This document shows positions 1-4,700 of a stretch of DNA of 7,813 nt, in pieces. The notes beneath the pieces were generated by a model. That model had not been told where the DNA came from, made no database searches, and worked only from the letters and a program-made list of their open reading frames with translations. The position numbers and the translations under genes were made by a program. The first letter of the stretch is position 1. The number at the start of each line of letters is the position of its first letter. The stretch is from Sulfidibacterium sp964473895 (GTDB lineage Bacteria > Bacteroidota > Bacteroidia > Bacteroidales > F082): NCBI GenBank assembly GCA_964473895.1, contig CAYYRE010000147.1, positions 1 through 7,813 of the forward strand. The letters are read 5' to 3'.

Positions 1-84
1 ATTTTTTATCCCATCCTGGGATTCGGAAAGGCAGAATATATTGGTCCTGCCGGCGAACCCAAGGTGGAGGAAATAGAGGTGTAA
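1..84 (+). CDS. C-terminal end of an unidentified protein (partial)
   Basis: Frame 1 is open from the first base and ends at TAA (82-84), giving 27 residues. The tail reads roughly ILGFGKAEYIGPAGEP and then a charged end, VEEIEV. The mix of Gly/Pro turns and a charged C-terminus looks like the end of a real folded protein, and there is no other use for this stretch. I do not recognise the family from so short a piece. The gene is convergent with the response-regulator gene, and only 3 bases (85-87) separate the two stop codons. The gene body lies outside the window. Confidence 0.55.
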   Translation: MFYPILGFGKAEYIGPAGEPKVEEIEV

Positions 85-87
85 CTC

Positions 88-795
88 CTATTTTTCGGGG
101 GCAACCAGCTTAAACCCAATGCCGTGCACGTTGATTAGTTCCACGGAAGGATCTTCTTTTAGAAATTTCCTGAGTTTGGTAATGTAGACGTCCATCGACC
201 GGGCGTTAAAATAGCTGTCATCCTGCCATATCTTGTTCAGGGCAACAGTACGGTCCAGCACTTCGTTCAGGTTTTCGCACAACAAGCGGAGCAATTCGGT
301 TTCTTTGGATGTCAATTTGTTTTCGGTTTTACCGATTTTCAGTAATTGCCGGTCGTAATCGAAAGTATATTTCCCGAATTTAAAAATGGAATTGACGTGT
401 TTATGACTTGCTTGCGTTGTGCGGCGCAAAATGGCTTGTATCCTGAGGAGCAACTCTTCCATGCTGAACGGTTTGGTAAGGTAATCATCGGCACCCAATT
501 CAAATCCCTGGATTTTGTCTTCCTGCATCGTTTTTGCCGTCAGGAAAAGCAATGGTATTTTTTTATCCAGTTTTCTGATTTCTTTGGCCAGGGTAAAGCC
601 ATCCATTACCGGCATCATCACATCCAAAATGGCAAAATCGAAATCTCCTTTTTTAAAAGCATCCAATGCCAGTTTACCGTTTTCGCAAAGGGTGGCTTCG
701 TAACCTTTGGCTTGTAGATAAGATTTCAAGATACTGCCAAGGTTTTTATCATCTTCTGCAAGCAGAATGTTTGTTTTCTTTTCTTTCTTTTCCAT
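88..795 (-). CDS. rprY: OmpR-family response regulator, RprY-like
   Basis: DNA-binding response regulator of 235 residues, the usual length for the OmpR/PhoB class. The receiver domain covers about residues 8-125: acidic pocket D15-D16, phospho-acceptor D58 in the ILDVMMP motif, switch T86 (LFLTAK) and K108 (YLTKPF). The winged-helix output domain covers about 135-232, with the recognition-helix stretch SMDVYITKLRKFL (200-212) and the C-terminal hairpin NVHGIGFKL (222-230). This output-domain wording is very like Bacteroides RprY, so the symbol is by resemblance only. The ATG lies 3 bases after the stop of the upstream kinase gene, with no Shine-Dalgarno sequence, so it should be co-transcribed and perhaps translationally coupled. 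It is expected to be phosphorylated by that kinase and to act in the cytoplasm on promoters. Its targets are not shown by the sequence. All key residues are present. Confidence 0.93.
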   Translation of the reverse strand: MEKKEKKTNILLAEDDKNLGSILKSYLQAKGYEATLCENGKLALDAFKKGDFDFAILDVMMPVMDGFTLAKEIRKLDKKIPLLFLTAKTMQEDKIQGFELGADDYLTKPFSMEELLLRIQAILRRTTQASHKHVNSIFKFGKYTFDYDRQLLKIGKTENKLTSKETELLRLLCENLNEVLDRTVALNKIWQDDSYFNARSMDVYITKLRKFLKEDPSVELINVHGIGFKLVAPEK

Positions 796-798
796 GGT

Positions 799-2229
799 TT
801 ACAATTTTTCGTTTGGTAAATATATGTGGAAAACAGAACCTTTCTCCAGTTCCGAATCTACGGTAATCTTTCCTTTATGTTGTTCGACAATGGCTTTGAC
901 ATAACTCAGGCCTAAGCCGAAACCTTTAAAATTGTGTACATTTCCGGTATGTACGCGGTACAGCTTGTCGAATATTTTGCTTTGGTTGGCTTTGCTGATG
1001 CCGATGCCGTTATCGGCAATATCCACCAAAATACCCTCTTTCAGATTGCGGGTACTCACCTGAATCACCGGGGCGTTCAGGTTGTATTTTATGGCATTGT
1101 CCAGCATGTTGACAAACACATTGGTCATGTGCACCCTGTCGGCCAGTACCATACTGTTTCCGGCCTGGAAATCAACGTTGATCTGCCCGCCTTTGCTTTC
1201 GGCATTAATCTTTTTGGCATTCACGGCATTTGTCAGTATTTCGTGAAGGTCCACGGTTTCTTTGTGAAGTTTTAACCTGCCGCTTTCGATGGAAGCCGAA
1301 CGCAAAATATGCTCGGCCATGGTGCGCAGCCGTTTGTTTTCTTCATCAATCACACTGATGTAATTGTTATACAGCTCATCCGATTTCTGTACATCCTTGT
1401 CCCTCAGGGCTTCACAAACCAGCGAAATGGTGGAAATGGGTGTTTTGAATTCGTGTGTCATGTTGTTGATGAGGTCGTTTTTCATTTCCGATAGCTTCTT
1501 TTGCCGGTTGATAACTACCAGGCTAAAAGACAAAGAACCTATGATAATGAAAAACAGACCGATGGATACAAACAAAAGCTTGTAAAGTTTTTTCAGAATA
1601 AAAAGATGCTCCTCCGGGAAGTAAATGAGCAGTTTCAAGGGAAATTCGATGTCATCGTTCAACGGCGAAAGGTTATAAACAAAACTTTTGCTGAGCAATT
1701 CCACCGGATATTTTCCTGTTTTTTGCAGGATCATCGAATTGGTGATGGGCTTATAAATGCCAAATTCAAATTTGGTTTTTATGTTTTTTTCCAGCAATGC
1801 ATTCCGGATCAACGAGTCGATCAGGTTTTTGTGCCGGGTAAAAAATTGAATATCATCCGGCTGATGAAATTTTGAGAAGAGCTTATGGTATTGGTTACTG
1901 AGCATAAGCCGTTTTTCCAGTAACCGGTTGAGGTCGTTTATGGAAGACAGAGAAAGCGATTGTGAAATCAAATCGCGGTTCAGCGAGTCAAAAAGGGCAA
2001 AGGCGCTCATGTTTTTTTTATAGAAAGCCTTGGAATTGAGATAGTAATCTTGATAACGGAGCTTGTCAATGGCAAAAACCACCCGTTGCATGGCAATGTT
2101 TACATCACGGTTAAAAACGGCCTGGCGCACCTGAACGGCATTTTTAATCCAGTAAACCTGGATGGTGAGCAGTCCGATACTCGAAAGCGATACCAAAATA
2201 ATAATAATTGCTGTCAGCCGTTTATTCAT
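799..2229 (-). CDS. rprX: Membrane sensor histidine kinase, RprX-like
   Basis: Sensor kinase of 476 residues and partner of the adjacent response regulator. Membrane segment 1 is about residues 5-28, an extracytoplasmic sensor region spans about 29-214, and membrane segment 2 is about 217-240. The dimerisation/phosphoacceptor domain follows at once, with H259 in NMTHEFKTP, so there is no room for a HAMP domain. The ATPase domain has the N box around N374-N378 (NMLDNAIKY), the G1 box D406-N-G-I-G410, an F box (IFDKLYRV, 419-426) and the G2 box GFGLGLS (436-442). All catalytic motifs are intact. The N-terminal pattern VYWIKN followed by FNRDVN is shared by many Bacteroidota kinases. The sensor region has no recognisable ligand fold, so the signal is unknown. 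It is the first gene of the kinase-regulator operon. The name rprX rests on resemblance and gene order, not on alignment. Confidence 0.92.
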   Translation of the reverse strand: MNKRLTAIIIILVSLSSIGLLTIQVYWIKNAVQVRQAVFNRDVNIAMQRVVFAIDKLRYQDYYLNSKAFYKKNMSAFALFDSLNRDLISQSLSLSSINDLNRLLEKRLMLSNQYHKLFSKFHQPDDIQFFTRHKNLIDSLIRNALLEKNIKTKFEFGIYKPITNSMILQKTGKYPVELLSKSFVYNLSPLNDDIEFPLKLLIYFPEEHLFILKKLYKLLFVSIGLFFIIIGSLSFSLVVINRQKKLSEMKNDLINNMTHEFKTPISTISLVCEALRDKDVQKSDELYNNYISVIDEENKRLRTMAEHILRSASIESGRLKLHKETVDLHEILTNAVNAKKINAESKGGQINVDFQAGNSMVLADRVHMTNVFVNMLDNAIKYNLNAPVIQVSTRNLKEGILVDIADNGIGISKANQSKIFDKLYRVHTGNVHNFKGFGLGLSYVKAIVEQHKGKITVDSELEKGSVFHIYLPNEKL

Positions 2230-2233
2230 AGGG

Positions 2234-2280
2234 CAAAATTAAACCTTCATTTGATTGAAACAGAACCTTTAACAAATATT
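2234..2280 (-). promoter_or_regulatory. Candidate promoters of the kinase-regulator operon
   Basis: Two minus-strand boxes resemble the Bacteroidota -7 element TAnnTTTG. AATATTTG (complement of 2273-2280) matches 7 of 8 and would give a leader of roughly 35-40 bases. TAATTTTG (complement of 2234-2241) matches fully but would start transcription at or inside the ATG, giving a leaderless message. Neither has a convincing TTTG -33 box at the usual spacing of about 20 bases. Which is used, if either, cannot be told from the sequence. Confidence 0.3.
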
Positions 2281-2303
2281 AACAAGTTTTTTTTATTTTT
2301 TTA

Positions 2304-2334
2304 CTTGACAAACCAAAAATTCGTTGTATATTTG
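2304..2334 (+). promoter_or_regulatory. Bacteroidota-type promoter firing toward dnaG
   Basis: The -7 box TATATTTG (2327-2334) fits TAnnTTTG exactly. The -33 box CTTG (2304-2307) matches TTTG at 3 of 4 positions, with 19 bases between the boxes. The same place also reads TTGACA (2305-2310). A T-rich tract (2287-2302) lies just upstream and could act as an UP-like element. Start of transcription is expected near 2340. This is one of the two best promoter matches in the window, and it sits about 140 bases upstream of dnaG with a terminator in between. Confidence 0.65.
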
Positions 2335-2339
2335 CATCG

Positions 2340-2441
2340 AACAATAGCAAGGGTAAATTTTCATAATTTTTGCTTTGTTTAAAGGGTTTTCATAATTGTT
2401 GGTTTTTGAGAGGTAAGCGTCCTGCTTACCTCTCTTTTTTT
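2340..2441 (+). ncRNA. Candidate small RNA of about 100 nt (or dnaG leader RNA)
   Basis: The interval runs from the predicted start of a good promoter to the end of a perfect intrinsic terminator, and it contains no usable reading frame. Near the 5' end, ACAA (2341-2344) and GCAA (2347-2350) can pair with TTGC (2370-2373) and TTGT (2375-2378), forming a weak hairpin with an A/U-rich loop. The 11-base word TTTTCATAATT occurs in that loop (2358-2368) and again in the linker (2387-2397). The 3' end is the terminator hairpin. Because the flanking kinase gene is divergent, the terminator cannot be the end of an upstream gene. I do not recognise a known RNA family. The alternative is a 5' leader of dnaG controlled by premature termination. 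I see only a weak possible anti-terminator (GGGTAA, 2351-2356, against the right arm), so an independent small RNA is slightly favoured. Confidence 0.5.
2408..2441 (+). terminator. Intrinsic terminator upstream of dnaG
   Basis: Left arm GAGAGGTAAGC (2408-2418), loop GTCCT (2419-2423), right arm GCTTACCTCTC (2424-2434), then seven T (2435-2441). The 11-bp stem is perfect. On the minus strand the hairpin is followed by C and A residues rather than a T run, so it is directional and serves plus-strand transcripts. It lies 32 bases before the dnaG start. Confidence 0.85.
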
Positions 2442-2445
2442 GTCT

Positions 2446-2453
2446 TATCTTAG
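2446..2453 (+). promoter_or_regulatory. Weak candidate dnaG promoter (-7 box)
   Basis: TATCTTAG matches TAnnTTTG at 5 of the 6 defined positions and lies just after the terminator. If used, transcription would start near 2460, giving dnaG a leader of only about 14 bases. The expected -33 region falls inside the right arm of the terminator and shows no clear TTTG. If it is not used, dnaG depends on read-through of the terminator. Confidence 0.25.
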
Positions 2454-2473
2454 CCTTCTCTTTTTTATGGCGT

Positions 2474-4438
2474 ATGATTAAACCGGAAACAATACAAAAA
2501 ATCTTCGATGCAGCACGGATCGAAGAAGTGGTAGGCGATTTTGTGACCCTCAAGCGCCGGGGGGTGAATTATATTGGTTTGTGCCCTTTTCATAACGAAA
2601 AAACCCCATCGTTTACCGTTTCGCCTGCCAAAGGAATCTTCAAATGTTTCGGATGTGGCAAGGCGGGTAATGCGGTGAAGTTTGTAATGGAACATGAGCA
2701 TTACTCCTATCCGGAGGCCCTGAAATACATCGCACGGAAATATGGTATAGAGGTGGAGGAGAAGGAACTTACCTCCGAAGAAAAGCAGCAAATGGATGAA
2801 AGGGAAGGGCTGTTTGCACTCAATACCTTTATTTCAAAGTATTTCCAGCAACAACTTTTTGAGGACGAAGAAGGAAAGTCCGTCGGGTTAACCTATTTTA
2901 AGGAAAGAGGTTTTCTGGAATCAACCATCAAAAAGTTTCAGCTGGGATATGCCCGGGACGCCTGGGACGACTATTCGAAATTTGCCATAAGCAACGGCTA
3001 TTCCAAAACTTTTTTGGTGAAAACAGGGTTGTCCATCGATAAGGGTGACCGGTTAATGGACCGTTTCCGCGGCAGGGTACTGTTTCCCATTCACAATCTG
3101 ACGGGGAAAGTCATCGGTTTCGGCGGACGCATTTTGTCGTCCGAAAAATCCACGGCAAAATATGTCAATTCGCCCGAGTCCGAAATTTATAACAAAAGTA
3201 AAAGCCTTTACGGGATTTATTTTGCCCGCAATGCCATCGTTAAACAAGACAATTGCTATCTTGTGGAGGGCTATACCGATGTGATCTCACTGCATCAGGC
3301 GGGAATCGAAAATGTGGTAGCTTCGTCGGGAACATCCCTCACCGAGGATCAAATTAAACTCATCAAGCGGTTTACCCCGAACATCACCATTTTGTACGAT
3401 GGCGATGCAGCCGGTATTAAAGCTTCATTTCGCGGGATTGATTTGATTTTGTTCCAGGGGATGAACGTGAAAATTGTTTTGTTTCCCGATGGAGAAGATC
3501 CCGACTCTTATGCCCGGAGCCATACAAGCAGCGAGCTGGAAGCGTTTATCCAAAAGGAGGCGGTTGATTTTATTAAATTCAAGACCCGTTTGCTGCTGGA
3601 TGAAACCTTGGGCGATCCGGTAGCAAAAGTGACGTTGATCAAAGAGATTGTGCAAACCATTGCACACATCCCCGATGCCATCAACCGGACGGTTTATATT
3701 CAGGAGTGCAGCACTTTGATGGATATCCCCGAGCAGACGCTCATGAATGAGCTGAACAAAATGCTCCGGGCCAAATATCGAAAAGGTGCCGGTCGTCAGG
3801 CACGGGAGGAAACACCGGAAGAGCATGTCGACAAAAAAATGCTGCCCCGTCAAGCGGAAATGGATCCGCTGGATATTAGTGAACATGAGCGCCAGGTCAT
3901 CCGGCTGCTTTTAATGTACGGGAACCGGCAAATTAATATTCCTGAAATTATTGAAGATGAACTGGGCAATGAAGTCCAGGAAGAACGCGAGGAAACGGTG
4001 GCAAAATTTATTTTACAAAACCTGGAGATGGACGGTATCCGTTTCGAAAATCCCCTTTATAACCAAATGGTGGATGAAGTCAAACGTCTGCTCGAAGGCG
4101 GAAGCTTGCCCGACGAAAAGTTTTTTGTAAACCACCCCGATGAAAAGCTGGCATCCGAAGCCGTTTCCATCATTGCTACGCCATATGAACTGAGTGATAA
4201 CTGGGAAAAGAATAAAATTTACGTGAAAGAAGAGAAGGATGATCTGCTCAAAACCATTATCACCACACTCAACCCGTTGCGTACAAAACTCATTAGCCGT
4301 CATCTGAGAGAGATTACCGAAAAGATGAAAACCACCACCGATGAAGCCGAGATTTTTATTTTACAGCAGGAGTATTTTGAATGGAAAAAAGTAGCCAACG
4401 AAATTGACCGTGAGTTGAACCGTCCGTTTGATTATTAG
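2474..4438 (+). CDS. dnaG: DNA primase DnaG
   Basis: Replicative primase of 654 residues. It makes the short RNA primers for lagging-strand and restart synthesis and works with the DnaB helicase. The N-terminal zinc-binding domain has the CHC2 ligands C37, H40, C58 and C61, with the typical context CPFHNEKTPSFTVSP. The central polymerase domain carries RFRGRVLFPI (197-206) and GFGGR (215-219). Its TOPRIM core has E265 in VEGYTDV, then DGDAAG (309-314), then EDPD (341-344), so the metal-binding acids are all present. A charged linker (about 432-468) leads to a helical C-terminal region (about 470-654) expected to bind the helicase. The length is longer than E. coli DnaG (581) and fits Bacteroidota primases. 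The ATG at 2474 begins MIKPETIQKIFDAARIEEVV, the conserved primase start. An out-of-frame ATG at 2467 ends after four codons over this start. It appears to be a single-gene unit. Confidence 0.97.
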   Translation: MIKPETIQKIFDAARIEEVVGDFVTLKRRGVNYIGLCPFHNEKTPSFTVSPAKGIFKCFGCGKAGNAVKFVMEHEHYSYPEALKYIARKYGIEVEEKELTSEEKQQMDEREGLFALNTFISKYFQQQLFEDEEGKSVGLTYFKERGFLESTIKKFQLGYARDAWDDYSKFAISNGYSKTFLVKTGLSIDKGDRLMDRFRGRVLFPIHNLTGKVIGFGGRILSSEKSTAKYVNSPESEIYNKSKSLYGIYFARNAIVKQDNCYLVEGYTDVISLHQAGIENVVASSGTSLTEDQIKLIKRFTPNITILYDGDAAGIKASFRGIDLILFQGMNVKIVLFPDGEDPDSYARSHTSSELEAFIQKEAVDFIKFKTRLLLDETLGDPVAKVTLIKEIVQTIAHIPDAINRTVYIQECSTLMDIPEQTLMNELNKMLRAKYRKGAGRQAREETPEEHVDKKMLPRQAEMDPLDISEHERQVIRLLLMYGNRQINIPEIIEDELGNEVQEEREETVAKFILQNLEMDGIRFENPLYNQMVDEVKRLLEGGSLPDEKFFVNHPDEKLASEAVSIIATPYELSDNWEKNKIYVKEEKDDLLKTIITTLNPLRTKLISRHLREITEKMKTTTDEAEIFILQQEYFEWKKVANEIDRELNRPFDY

Positions 4439-4526
4439 CTTTCTGTCAGCTACTTAATGAGTATAGTATCTTTTAGCAGGGCCCGTGTCCTTTATTTCCC
4501 TTATTTCTTTAAATCCAGTCCAAATC

Positions 4527-4542
4527 TATATAATATTATATA
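4527..4542. repeat. 16-bp AT-only palindrome
   Basis: TATATAATATTATATA is a perfect inverted repeat of two 8-base halves with no spacer. It lies about 150 bases upstream of the predicted receptor transcription start. It could be a dimeric regulator site or simply a result of the high A/T content. No T tract follows it, so it is not a terminator. Confidence 0.4.
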
Positions 4543-4577
4543 ACTAACTTGTATGTAGATAAATACCGTTAAACAGA

Positions 4578-4599
4578 AAGGTTTTTACGAAGGTTTTTA
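4578..4599. repeat. Tandem 10-base direct repeat upstream of the receptor promoter
   Basis: AAGGTTTTTA occurs at 4578-4587 and 4590-4599, separated by CG, a 12-base period. The repeat ends about 80 bases before the predicted receptor transcription start. OmpR-family regulators commonly bind tandem direct repeats with a period of about one helical turn, so this is a plausible activator site, but no binding is shown. Confidence 0.45.
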
Positions 4600-4639
4600 T
4601 AAAATATTTTGCAAAAAACAAAGAAATTTAATGTTAAAA

Positions 4640-4671
4640 TTTCACAAAAGTCAATTCTTTTTTTATTTTTG
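4640..4671 (+). promoter_or_regulatory. Promoter of the TonB-dependent receptor gene
   Basis: The -7 box TATTTTTG (4664-4671) fits TAnnTTTG exactly. The upstream TTTC (4640-4643) is a 3-of-4 match to TTTG with a 20-base spacing. Transcription should start near 4678, leaving an A/T-rich leader of about 23 bases and no Shine-Dalgarno sequence, as is usual in this phylum. Confidence 0.6.
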
Positions 4672-4700
4672 TACCGATATGCTTTTATAATTTAAATTTA

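Larger units (their letters stand above)
4439..4700. other. A/T-rich intergenic region between dnaG and the receptor gene
   Basis: This 262-base spacer has no credible gene on either strand. After the dnaG stop there is only a weak 5-bp inverted repeat (TAGCT at 4436-4440 with AGCTA at 4448-4452) without a T run, so I see no dnaG terminator. The spacer holds an AT-only palindrome at 4527-4542, a tandem repeat at 4578-4599, a TTTTGCAAAA palindrome at 4607-4616 and the receptor promoter at 4640-4671. Confidence 0.7.

Noticed and set aside
8..22. Small perfect hairpin ATCCCA-TCC-TGGGAT as terminator for the minus-strand operon
   Set aside because: On the minus strand it is followed by A residues, not T. 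The T run lies on the wrong side, and the sequence is inside a coding frame.
2293..2553. 86-codon minus-strand reading frame spanning the intergenic region and the dnaG start
   Set aside because: It runs antisense through the promoter, the terminator hairpin and conserved dnaG codons, and its product shows no protein-like features.
4436..4452. Inverted repeat TAGCT/AGCTA as dnaG terminator
   Set aside because: The stem is only 5 bp and no T run follows.
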